DNA of 7,182 bases, taken from an uncultured Roseburia sp. (GTDB lineage Bacteria > Bacillota > Clostridia > Lachnospirales > Lachnospiraceae). The notes under the pieces were generated by a model. It made no database searches. It saw nothing but the letters and a program-made list of their open reading frames with translations, and was not told where the DNA came from. The DNA lies in the NCBI GenBank assembly GCA_947070915.1, contig CAMTDY010000147.1, positions 1 through 7,182 of the forward strand, read 5' to 3'. Position numbers and translations under genes: made by a program. Below are positions 1 to 6,379 of the stretch, piece by piece. Each line of letters starts with the position of its first letter. Position 1 is the first letter of the stretch.

Positions 1-11
1 GTGGTGGAAGG

Positions 12-999
12 ATGGAAATAAAAAAGTGGACCATGTTGTTGCTCTGTATTATTTTATGTGCAGGCAGTATCCCCTGCAATGCCGCATCAAAAAAGACCAG
101 TGGAACAGATGGGAACGGAAACACATGGGTGTATGATGTAAAAACAAAAACCCTCGCCTTTTCAGGAAATAAAGGCATAGAAGATTTTATGATAGATGGC
201 CATATACCAGAACCAGATTGGTATGCGTGGCATGGCAAAGCAGAACATATCATAATAAACGATGGTATTACTGGAATCGGGAAAGAAGCATTTTATGCGT
301 TTACGGAAGCGGAATCTGTCATAATTTCCGATTCGGTAACACGGATCGGAAACGGGGCTTTTACAGCTTGTATGAATCTTAGATTTGTTAAGTTATCTGC
401 AAATATTAAAAGTATAGAGGGGGATGCATTTTATGGGTGTGAGAGATTGGAATACCTCGCACTGCCGGATACTCTAAAGACTTTGGGCACATTGGGTGCA
501 TGTTCAAAACTGAAAGAAGTCATCATACCTGACAGTGTAACCAAGACGTATAAGGCGCTATTTGTTGGATGTACATCCCTTACAAAGATCAAGCTGCCAA
601 AAGGCATGAAGGGAATTAAGCAGCAGGATTTTGCCAATTGTAAGAACCTCAGAACTTTGGAAATTCCAGAGGCTGTGACGACTGTGTCCATGTCCGCTTT
701 TTCTGGGACAAAACTGAAAAAGATCACGCTGCCGAAAAATGTAACAACGATAAAAAAGGGGGATGCCTTATTGCGGAAAAGATAAAGTTTTTGCTGTAAA
801 TAATGATTTTGACTTGCCAACCAAAGACCTCTGCCTGATCGAAATAAAATCAAAAAAGGTAAAAAGCATTGCCAAAGGTTCCTTTTCTGGTCTGTCTTCC
901 AAGGTAGTGATCAAGGTGCCAAAGAGCAGGAAGAAAAAGTACACGAAAATGTTACGAAAAAGTGGATTGGAAAAAAAGGTAAAAATCCGGACACTGTGA
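12..999 (+). pseudogene. BspA-like leucine-rich-repeat (LRR_5) secreted surface protein, frameshifted
   Basis: Two overlapping reading frames (12-785 and 763-999) together make one protein of about 330 residues. The N-terminus is a signal peptide: MEIKKW, a hydrophobic stretch at residues 7-21, and likely cleavage after C-N-A (residues 22-24). There is no lipobox. A lead-in domain (about 27-75) is followed by tandem LRR_5 repeats with the pattern 'I.DSVT.IG..AF..C..L', including GKEAFYAF, GDAFYGC and SAFSGTKL. The second frame supplies the last repeat and a basic C-terminal tail (KVPKSRKKKYTKML...) typical of Lachnospiraceae BspA-like proteins. The frames join near 763-772. Restoring two T's at 768-769 would give GDAFYC, matching the earlier GDAFYGC repeat, so a 2-base deletion is the best explanation; an extra G in the G5 run at 758-762 is the alternative. 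Such proteins usually act at the cell surface in adhesion or binding; the ligand here is unknown. The weak GGTGG ribosome site abuts the contig edge, so any promoter is missing. Confidence 0.82.
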
Positions 1000-1035
1000 T
1001 GATATAATTCGCAAAAGAATATTTAGAAACACCAT

Positions 1036-1097
1036 AAAACAGGAATCCCCCATAGAAACCCAGATAAGCACTGGATTCTATGGGAGATTCCTGTTTT
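1036..1097. terminator. Bidirectional intrinsic terminator between convergent genes
   Basis: A 22-base arm at 1036-1057 (AAAACAGGAATC...ATAGAA) pairs with 1076-1097 (TTCTATGG...CCTGTTTT) with a single mismatch. The 18-base loop holds a further CCAG/CTGG pairing (1060-1063 with 1071-1074). Because the stem starts with AAAA and ends with TTTT, it can end transcripts from either side. It lies between the stop of the LRR gene (999) and the stop of xylB (1115). Confidence 0.88.
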
Positions 1098-1114
1098 AGA
1101 TAAAGGGTGTTACA

Positions 1115-2593
1115 TTAGGCCTTTAACGTATCATACAGATTTTTTACTGTCGGATAGATTTCCTTGAATTTGGCATATTTTGCATCGTACTTAGCTGTGA
1201 GGGCAGCGTCTGGCTCCACACAATCAATGACTTTGACGATCTTAGCAGCCGCCTCTTCCACGGAAGCGTATTCTCCGCAGGCAACGGCAGCCAGCATGGC
1301 GCCGCCAAGACCGGGACCTTCTTCACTCTCGATAATGTTTACTTTGATTCCCAGAACGTTAGCGATAATCTTTCTCCAGAGCGGGCTTTTTGCACCGCCG
1401 CCGCAGATCTTCGTTTCAGTGATGTTGATGCCGAGATCTTTAGCAACTTCAAAGGAATCGCGGATGGCAAATGCCACACCTTCCAGAACTGCCTGGGTCA
1501 TATCCGCTCTTGTGGAGTCCATGGACATGCCGATAAAGAGGGCACGGGCATCTGGATTGTTATGAGGAGAACGCTCACCCATCAGATAGGGGAGATAATA
1601 AACGTTGTTCTCGCCAAGTTTGTCGTCGGTGATCGGCTTCTGCTCTGCTGGGTAATCCTTCGTGCCGATGATATCGTCCATCCACCACTTGTTGCAGGAA
1701 GCAGCGCTGAGCATACAGCCCATGAGATGATAATTTCCGTCGGCATGGGCAAAGGAGTGAAGGGCGTTGAATTTATCTACGCCGAACTCCTTGCTGGAAA
1801 TAAAGATGGTTCCAGAGGTTCCGAGGGAAATGTTGCATCCGCCGTCGCCCACGGTTCCTGTTCCGACGGCGGCAGCGGCATTGTCTCCGGCGCCGGCAGC
1901 GATCTTACATGCGGTGGTAAGTCCCAGCTCTGCGGCTGCAGCATCGGTGAGAGCTCCTGTGATCTCGTAACTCTCAAAAAGCTTCGGAAGCTGTTCTTCT
2001 TTTACGGAGCAGATTTCCATCATTTCTTTTGACCAGCATTTGTTCTTTACGTCCATAAGAAGCATACCGGAAGCGTCGGAATAATCGCAGCTATGAACGC
2101 CTGTCATCTTATAGGCGATATAATCTTTGGGAAGCATGATCTTTGCAATCTTAGCGAAGTTGTCCGGTTCATTTTCCTTTACCCACAGAATCTTCGGCGC
2201 TGTAAAACCGGCAAAAGCGATATTCGCTGTGTACTGGGACAATTTATCCTTGCCGATGACGTCATTCAGATAATTGGTTTCTTTTGTGGTACGTCCGTCG
2301 TTCCATAGGATTGCTGGACGGATCACGTTGTCATCCGCGTCCAGAATCACCAGCCCGTGCATCTGTCCGCCAAAACTGATGCCTGCCACCTGGGAAGCAT
2401 CGAAACCATCTGTCAGTTCTTTGATCCCTGCAACAACAGCATTCCACCAGTCCTCTGGGCTCTGTTCTGACCAGCCTGGATTTGGGAAAGACAAGGGATA
2501 TTCTTTTGAAACAATGTTTTTGATCGATCCGTCTGCCTCCATAAGAAGAAGCTTTACTGCGGATGTACCGAGGTCAACACCTATGTAATACAT
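1115..2593 (-). CDS. xylB: Xylulokinase (FGGY-family carbohydrate kinase)
   Basis: A 492-residue protein, the usual length for XylB. It phosphorylates D-xylulose with ATP to D-xylulose 5-phosphate, the entry into the pentose phosphate pathway, in the cytoplasm. Visible motifs in order: phosphate-binding GVDLGTSAVK (5-14, with Asp7); WSEQSPEDWW (41-50); the substrate-site loop GGQMHG (75-80, equivalent to the Met-His pair of E. coli XylB); WNDGRTTKE (97-105); AFAGFTAPKILWVK (126-139); DYSDASGMLLMD (170-181); GAGDNAAAAVG (234-244), where Asp237 is the expected catalytic base; SLGTSGTIF (256-264); and the C-terminal FGGY signature GGGAKSPLWRKIIANVLG (398-415). The ATG at 2593 is preceded five bases upstream by AGGAGGA, which fixes the start. 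It lies downstream of the isomerase gene on the same strand, separated by 160 bases containing a hairpin with a T-tract. Related FGGY kinases of other ketoses are hard to exclude, but QMHG favours xylulose. Confidence 0.93.
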   Translation of the reverse strand: MYYIGVDLGTSAVKLLLMEADGSIKNIVSKEYPLSFPNPGWSEQSPEDWWNAVVAGIKELTDGFDASQVAGISFGGQMHGLVILDADDNVIRPAILWNDGRTTKETNYLNDVIGKDKLSQYTANIAFAGFTAPKILWVKENEPDNFAKIAKIMLPKDYIAYKMTGVHSCDYSDASGMLLMDVKNKCWSKEMMEICSVKEEQLPKLFESYEITGALTDAAAAELGLTTACKIAAGAGDNAAAAVGTGTVGDGGCNISLGTSGTIFISSKEFGVDKFNALHSFAHADGNYHLMGCMLSAASCNKWWMDDIIGTKDYPAEQKPITDDKLGENNVYYLPYLMGERSPHNNPDARALFIGMSMDSTRADMTQAVLEGVAFAIRDSFEVAKDLGINITETKICGGGAKSPLWRKIIANVLGIKVNIIESEEGPGLGGAMLAAVACGEYASVEEAAAKIVKVIDCVEPDAALTAKYDAKYAKFKEIYPTVKNLYDTLKA

Positions 2594-2624
2594 ATAAATC
2601 CTCCTAAATTAACTTATTGTTTGG

Positions 2625-2653
2625 AAATAACTGCCGGCAGTAAGCAATCACAA
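2625..2653 (-). promoter_or_regulatory. Possible weak xylB promoter with a 12-bp palindromic operator in its spacer
   Basis: Reading leftwards, TTGTGA (2653-2648) and TTATTT (2630-2625) are 17 bases apart. The spacer contains the perfect palindrome ACTGCCGGCAGT (2630-2641; core CTGCCGGCAG 2631-2640), placed where a repressor could block polymerase. The -10 match is poor, so the promoter is tentative; the palindrome is certain. Confidence 0.35.
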
Positions 2654-2667
2654 TGCCAGCCAGCTAT

Positions 2668-2716
2668 AAAAAAGCAGCGGCCAGAGAGGGGCGAGGTGCC
2701 GACCTCAGGGCCGCTG
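2668..2716 (-). terminator. Intrinsic terminator or attenuator between the isomerase gene and xylB
   Basis: On the minus strand CAGCGGCC (2716-2709) pairs perfectly with GGCCGCTG (2682-2675). An inner GAGGT/ACCTC hairpin (2693-2697 with 2702-2706, loop GCCG) stacks in the loop. The stem is followed two bases later by six T's (2673-2668). It lies 38 bases beyond the isomerase stop codon. Since xylB follows directly, partial readthrough or a separate xylB promoter is likely. Confidence 0.75.
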
Positions 2717-2753
2717 GCATGTCAATTACAAACGATCATTCAACTGCACGTGC

Positions 2754-4241
2754 TTATGCAAATGGATTTTCTGTAGGATAACGAACGCCTGCCGGCTGAT
2801 TGTATCCGATCTCATTTACATCTACGCCGATATATTTGAATACTTCGTACAATGTCTTTCCGAAATGTCCAAATGCAACGGCACCGTGATGTGGATAGTT
2901 GCCTTCGATCAGTACATGGCGGTAAAATCTTCCCATCTCTGGGATAGCAAAGATACCGATGGCACCAAAGCTTCTTGTAGCAACCGGAAGTACTTCACCG
3001 TGTGCTATGTAAGCGCGGAGTTTGGTATCTGCGGTACTCTGAAGACGGAAGAATGTGATGTCTCCAGGAACGATATCACCTTCCAGTGTTCCGTTGGTAA
3101 CTTCGATCGGAAGGGAACGAGCCATGATCTTCTGGTATTTCATCTCACAGAAGGACAGCTTGCTGGAAGCAGTGTTTCCGCAGTGGAATCCCATAAATGT
3201 ATCTTTCAGTGTATAGTTAGCATATTTGCCCTTGATATCCTCATCATAAAGATCCTGTGGTACGGAGTTGTTGATGTCGAGAAGGGTTACAGCATCCTGG
3301 CTCACAACAGTTCCGATGAACTCAGAGAGTGCTCCGTAGATATCTACCTCACAGGATACCGGAATGCCTTTTGCTGTCAGACGGCTGTTTACATAGCATG
3401 GTACAAAACCAAACTGTGTCTGGAATGCAGGCCAGCATTTGCCAGCGATAGCAACATATTTGCGGTAACCTTTGTGATCTTCGATCCAGTCAAGAAGAGT
3501 CAGCTCATACTGAGCAAGTTTCTCAAGGATCTCAGGTTTCTTATTACCTGCTCCCAGTTCTTTCTCCATATCTTTTACGACTTCAGGAATTCTCTCATCG
3601 CCTGCATGATTGTTAAATGCCTCGAAAAGATCAAGCTCTGAATTCTCTTCGATCTCGATGCCAAGATTGTAAAGCTGTTTGATCGGCGCGTTACAAGCAA
3701 GGAAGTTCAGTGGACGGGGACCAAAGCTGATGATCTTCAGGTTCTCCAGTGCATATACGGCACGGGCAACCGGAAGGAATTCATGGATCATGTCAGCACA
3801 TCCCTCAGCAGTTCCTACCGGGTACTCAGGAATATATGCTTTTACATTGCGCAGCTTCAGGTTGTAGCTTGCATTCAGCATACCACAGTAAGCGTCTCCA
3901 CGTCCGTCCAACAGACTGTTTCCTGTCTCCTCAGCAGCAGCAACGAACATCTTAGGTCCGTCAAAATGCTTTGCAAGAAGAGTCTCAGAAATTTCAGGAC
4001 CAAAGTTTCCGAGATATACACAAAGTGCGTTACAGCCAGCTTTCTTAATATCCTCCAAAGCCTGTACCATATGAATTTCGCTCTCTACAATACAGATCGG
4101 ACACTCATAGATGTCAGCTGCATCATATTTCTTTGTGTACGCCTCAACTAAAGCTTTTCTTCTGTTTACAGAAAGCGTCTCTGGGAAACAGTCACGACTT
4201 ACTGCAACAATTCCGATTTTCATTTCTGGCATGTTGTTCAT
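2754..4241 (-). CDS. L-fucose/L-arabinose isomerase superfamily protein, candidate pentose isomerase
   Basis: A 495-residue cytoplasmic protein resembling the FucI/AraA superfamily (L-fucose isomerase-related proteins). These metal-dependent enzymes interconvert aldoses and ketoses. Using this start, an N-terminal Rossmann-like part begins MKIGIVAVSRDCFPETL, a linker helical region follows, and the conserved C-terminal half contains GKCWPAFQTQFG (267-278), CEVDIYG (297-303), LLDINN (321-326), GFHCGNTA (351-358) and YPHHGAVAFGHFG (449-461). Glu298, Asp322 and one of the late histidines are candidate Mn ligands by analogy with FucI. The frame is open to an ATG at 4262, which has no ribosome site. 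AAAGGATGG at 4259-4251 sits 9 bases before the ATG at 4241, so that start is preferred. The xylulokinase gene immediately downstream suggests the product is D-xylulose or another ketopentose; L-fucose, D-arabinose and L-arabinose remain possible. No xylA or araA is present here. Confidence 0.85.
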   Translation of the reverse strand: MNNMPEMKIGIVAVSRDCFPETLSVNRRKALVEAYTKKYDAADIYECPICIVESEIHMVQALEDIKKAGCNALCVYLGNFGPEISETLLAKHFDGPKMFVAAAEETGNSLLDGRGDAYCGMLNASYNLKLRNVKAYIPEYPVGTAEGCADMIHEFLPVARAVYALENLKIISFGPRPLNFLACNAPIKQLYNLGIEIEENSELDLFEAFNNHAGDERIPEVVKDMEKELGAGNKKPEILEKLAQYELTLLDWIEDHKGYRKYVAIAGKCWPAFQTQFGFVPCYVNSRLTAKGIPVSCEVDIYGALSEFIGTVVSQDAVTLLDINNSVPQDLYDEDIKGKYANYTLKDTFMGFHCGNTASSKLSFCEMKYQKIMARSLPIEVTNGTLEGDIVPGDITFFRLQSTADTKLRAYIAHGEVLPVATRSFGAIGIFAIPEMGRFYRHVLIEGNYPHHGAVAFGHFGKTLYEVFKYIGVDVNEIGYNQPAGVRYPTENPFA

Positions 4242-4298
4242 GTTTGTAAACCATCCTTTCATTTATTCTGTTAAAATTTAATCAAAATCAGTAATTTC

Positions 4299-4327
4299 AT
4301 TTTAAAGCATTTATATAAAAAAATCAA
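4299..4327 (-). promoter_or_regulatory. Candidate sigma-A promoter for the isomerase/xylB cassette
   Basis: Reading leftwards, TTGATT (4327-4322), a 17-base spacer and TAAAAT (4304-4299) lie about 60 bases before the chosen isomerase start. An overlapping alternative, TTGCTT (4337-4332) with TATAAA (4315-4310) and a 16-base spacer, is nearly as good. The very AT-rich context makes chance matches likely. Confidence 0.5.
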
Positions 4328-4355
4328 TAAAAAGCAACACATTTATAAAAAAAAT

Positions 4356-4381
4356 TTTGTGCAGTGTACATATTGCACAAA
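4356..4381. promoter_or_regulatory. Perfect inverted repeat, candidate operator in the divergent control region
   Basis: TTTGTGCA (4356-4363) and TGCACAAA (4374-4381) form a perfect 8-bp dyad with a 10-base spacer that itself contains TGTACA (4365-4370). The right arm covers the -35 of the rightward promoter. The left edge lies 29 bases upstream of the leftward -35 candidate. One bound protein could therefore repress the rightward gene and influence the sugar cassette. The regulator is not identifiable from this window. Confidence 0.6.
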
Positions 4382-4401
4382 TAAAGGTTTCATAGTATAA
4401 T
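4373..4401 (+). promoter_or_regulatory. Sigma-A promoter for the gene at 4488
   Basis: TTGCAC (4373-4378), a 17-base spacer and a perfect TATAAT (4396-4401). Transcription would start near 4408, giving a leader of about 80 bases before the ATG at 4488. Confidence 0.75.
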
Positions 4402-4487
4402 GGATTTGTATAACCAGAGTTTTAAGTTCACTTTACATGGAGGTAGGACTTTACTTCAGGGATTTAGAAAAGTAAAGAGGTGATTTC

Positions 4488-5111
4488 ATGGTTGAAGCAT
4501 ACAATTATTTTATTGGGGGATATATTCCGAAGGTATCTCCAAAGACCAATGTACATGACAGAAAGGAACTGAAAAATAAATATAAGAGCATTGTTTCGCT
4601 GAATAATGCGAATCCCCTGGCCATGATCCGGCTTTCTCCAGACACACAGGTTTATGCCCTTGATGTAAAAGAGATCTCGATGGAGATGGGGGAGGCAGCA
4701 CAGAATACTCTCGAAGGAAAATCGGAAGAGGCAGAAGAACATGCGGAGAAGACGCTCAATCTGTTCAATAAACTTCTTTCGAGAAGTGACGAGTATGGGG
4801 AGTTAAAGCACAAACCTTCCCGGCCGGGATGCGAGCTTCGGAATCTGGTGGCGGCCAATAAAGAGGATCTGGAGGCGGCAGGTTTTACCGTCGCAGAGGA
4901 CGGCTTCCTCAGCATTGATAAAGAAAAAGAATTTAAAGTTCCTGTGAAATTTATGGAAGAGCTGAAAAACAAATGCGAGTATATGAGTATGAATCCGATG
5001 GAATATGTCGAAAAAAAGGTGTTTAGTTATGCGCACCTCCATCGGAATGATATCGGGTATGCCTATGCATCGTCTGTGTATACCGGAATGTTGTTTAATT
5101 CATATTGTTAG
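4488..5111 (+). CDS. Protein of unknown function with a FliD C-terminus-like segment
   Basis: A 207-residue soluble protein without signal peptide or membrane segments. AGAGGTGA (4476-4483) gives a good ribosome site for the ATG. I do not recognise a characterised family. An N-terminal helical part (NYFIGGYIPK...DRKELKNKYKSIV...) runs into a charged, coiled-coil-like stretch (about 57-105, rich in E, K and A). Residues about 115-150 (ELRNLV..., then AAGFTVAEDGFLSIDKEKE) resemble the end of the flagellar cap protein FliD, where a similar 'GI....DG.L..D' pattern occurs. The C-terminus (NPMEYVEKKVFSY..., ending YTGMLFNSYC) looks like a conserved family tail with a terminal cysteine. The middle filament-cap domains of FliD are absent and no flagellar genes are nearby, so a role in motility is not supported by context. 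It has its own promoter and terminator and is divergent from the sugar cassette. The gene is certain; the FliD link is a guess from pattern. Confidence 0.8.
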   Translation: MVEAYNYFIGGYIPKVSPKTNVHDRKELKNKYKSIVSLNNANPLAMIRLSPDTQVYALDVKEISMEMGEAAQNTLEGKSEEAEEHAEKTLNLFNKLLSRSDEYGELKHKPSRPGCELRNLVAANKEDLEAAGFTVAEDGFLSIDKEKEFKVPVKFMEELKNKCEYMSMNPMEYVEKKVFSYAHLHRNDIGYAYASSVYTGMLFNSYC

Positions 5112-5185
5112 TGCCGTTTATAAGAGCTTTGTGATCTGGCACATCTGTACTAAACTGTCTATAATTGAAATTGTTTATATTTGAG

Positions 5186-5222
5186 CTGCAAAGCCCTGGG
5201 GAAAGAGGGCTTTGCAGTTTTT
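5186..5222 (+). terminator. Intrinsic terminator of the 4488-5111 gene
   Basis: CTGCAAAGCCCT (5186-5197) pairs perfectly with AGGGCTTTGCAG (5206-5217) across an 8-base loop and is followed directly by five T's (5218-5222). It starts 74 bases after the stop codon. Confidence 0.93.
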
Positions 5223-5312
5223 CTTATTTCTCCCCAATTATCATCTGGGATGGCATGTGATATACAATAATCCGGAAAGTAGTTTTTAAAACCATGTTTT
5301 GAAGTATTTATG

Positions 5313-5341
5313 TTGACATCATAAAAACTTTGTGATACTCT
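5313..5341 (+). promoter_or_regulatory. Sigma-A promoter for the patatin-like gene
   Basis: A perfect TTGACA (5313-5318) is followed after 17 bases by TACTCT (5336-5341). This weak -10 is helped by an extended TG at 5333-5334. It lies about 60 bases before the ATG at 5403, downstream of the previous gene's terminator. Confidence 0.6.
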
Positions 5342-5402
5342 CATACTAAAAACATATGTAATACTGTTGAAAGCGGCAAATCGGAATTAGGAGGAAAGCT
5401 AG

Positions 5403-6239
5403 ATGAATGGATTGGTTTTAGAGGGAGGGACATTTCGCCCGGTGTTCAGCTGCGGAGTGATGGATGCACTGCTGTCTGAGGATATTATGATGCCCTACTG
5501 CATCGGGGTATCTGCGGGGATATCTGACGGGGTGTCTTATATATCACGCCAAAAGGGAAGAAATCTGGAGATTTTGCAAAAATATAGGAACGATAAGAGA
5601 TATATGGGGAGATCCAATTACCGCAAGTGCCGGAGCCTGTTCGGCCTGGATTTTGTTTTTGGGGAGATTCCCGACCACCTGGTTCCTTTTGACATGGATA
5701 CATTTAAAAAGTACGAAGGAACCTGTCTTGTGGGCGTGACAAATGCAGCTACAGGAGAAGCACAGTATATGGATGCCATGGAAATGGATGAGCGCTATAC
5801 CATGCTTCGTGCCACCTGTGCCATGCCGCTTTTTTTCCCGGCGATCGAATGGAAAGGAGAAAAATATTACGATGGCGGTATTGCGGATCCGATCCCGGTG
5901 GTGAAGGCATTTGCGGACGGCTGTGACAGGCTTTTGGTGATACTGACCCAGCCGAAGGGTTTTGTCAAGCGCCTTGGAAAATATGATAAGCTGGGGGCGA
6001 GGGTCCTCGCCCGTAAATACCCGTCTGTCAGAGAGGCGATATTGTCCCGGCCGGAGCGCTATAATAAGATTGTCCGCCGCTGTGAGCAGTGGGAGAAGGA
6101 AGGGAAGGTTATGATTCTGCGCCCGAATTATCTGCTAAACAGTTTTGAGAGCAATGTGCAGAAGCTGGAGACGGCATACTGGCACGGGTATCGTATGACA
6201 AAGGAAAAAATGAAGAAGATACGGAGATTTTTAGCTTGA
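5403..6239 (+). CDS. Patatin-like phospholipase family protein
   Basis: A 278-residue cytoplasmic protein of the bacterial patatin family (RssA/YjjU-like), predicted to hydrolyse acyl esters of lipids with a Ser-Asp dyad. The nucleophile elbow is GVSAG (35-39, Ser37). The catalytic aspartate is Asp157 in YDGGIADPIP. The motif RATCAMPLFFP (136-146) between them is typical of the family. The N-terminal oxyanion-hole loop reads LEGGTFRPVFSCGV (6-19) instead of the usual GGGxRG: the third glycine is Thr10 and the residue after Arg12 is proline. The catalytic pair is intact, so activity is still plausible. The C-terminal third is basic and helical (KRLGKYDKLGAR..., MTKEKMKKIRRFLA). AGGAGG at 5389-5394, 8 bases before the ATG, fixes the start. 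It is transcribed alone; I see no clear T-tract terminator after it. The substrate cannot be told. Confidence 0.9.
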   Translation: MNGLVLEGGTFRPVFSCGVMDALLSEDIMMPYCIGVSAGISDGVSYISRQKGRNLEILQKYRNDKRYMGRSNYRKCRSLFGLDFVFGEIPDHLVPFDMDTFKKYEGTCLVGVTNAATGEAQYMDAMEMDERYTMLRATCAMPLFFPAIEWKGEKYYDGGIADPIPVVKAFADGCDRLLVILTQPKGFVKRLGKYDKLGARVLARKYPSVREAILSRPERYNKIVRRCEQWEKEGKVMILRPNYLLNSFESNVQKLETAYWHGYRMTKEKMKKIRRFLA

Positions 6240-6379
6240 CGGCGCGAATTTGAACCCTGTTTCATCCTGCGCTAGCGCCCAAATAGCTAGGGTGTTAGTT
6301 CCATTGGGCAGCTCCCGGATGCTGGCTGCTGAATGGTGCCAGGGAGGTAAAAAAGGAGAGGTAAAAAGCAGGATTGTGT
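6240..6379. other. Structured non-coding stretch between the patatin gene and tRNA-Leu
   Basis: No coding signal. It contains a perfect palindrome GCGCTAGCGC (6269-6278) and CTAGC/GCTAG arms (6272-6276 with 6286-6290). Two hairpins that exclude each other also occur. In one, CCATT 6301-6305 pairs with AATGG 6332-6336 and GCAGC 6308-6312 with GCTGC 6325-6329. In the other, CTCC 6312-6315 pairs with GGAG 6343-6346 and CTGGC 6322-6326 with GCCAG 6338-6342. Neither ends in a T-tract. Its function is unknown. Confidence 0.4.

Noticed and set aside
752..762. Programmed -1 ribosomal frameshift at A-AAA-AAG in the LRR gene
   Set aside because: The downstream frame needs a +1 (or -2) shift, and BspA-like proteins are not known for programmed frameshifting; a deletion fits better.
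1164..2588. Several plus-strand frames inside xylB and similar ones inside the isomerase gene
   Set aside because: They are shadows of well-supported minus-strand genes with no domain, start signal or promoter of their own.
4242..4262. Longer start (ATG 4262) for the isomerase
   Set aside because: No ribosome site precedes it; AAAGGATGG is correctly placed for the ATG at 4241, and family members begin close to MKIGIVA.
5159..5344. Minus-strand 61-residue frame between the 4488 gene and the patatin gene
   Set aside because: It runs through the terminator hairpin and the patatin promoter, and no family resemblance is visible.
6288..6300. T-box-like AGGGTG sequence upstream of tRNA-Leu
   Set aside because: It lacks the conserved T-box continuation, a specifier loop and an associated amino-acid gene.
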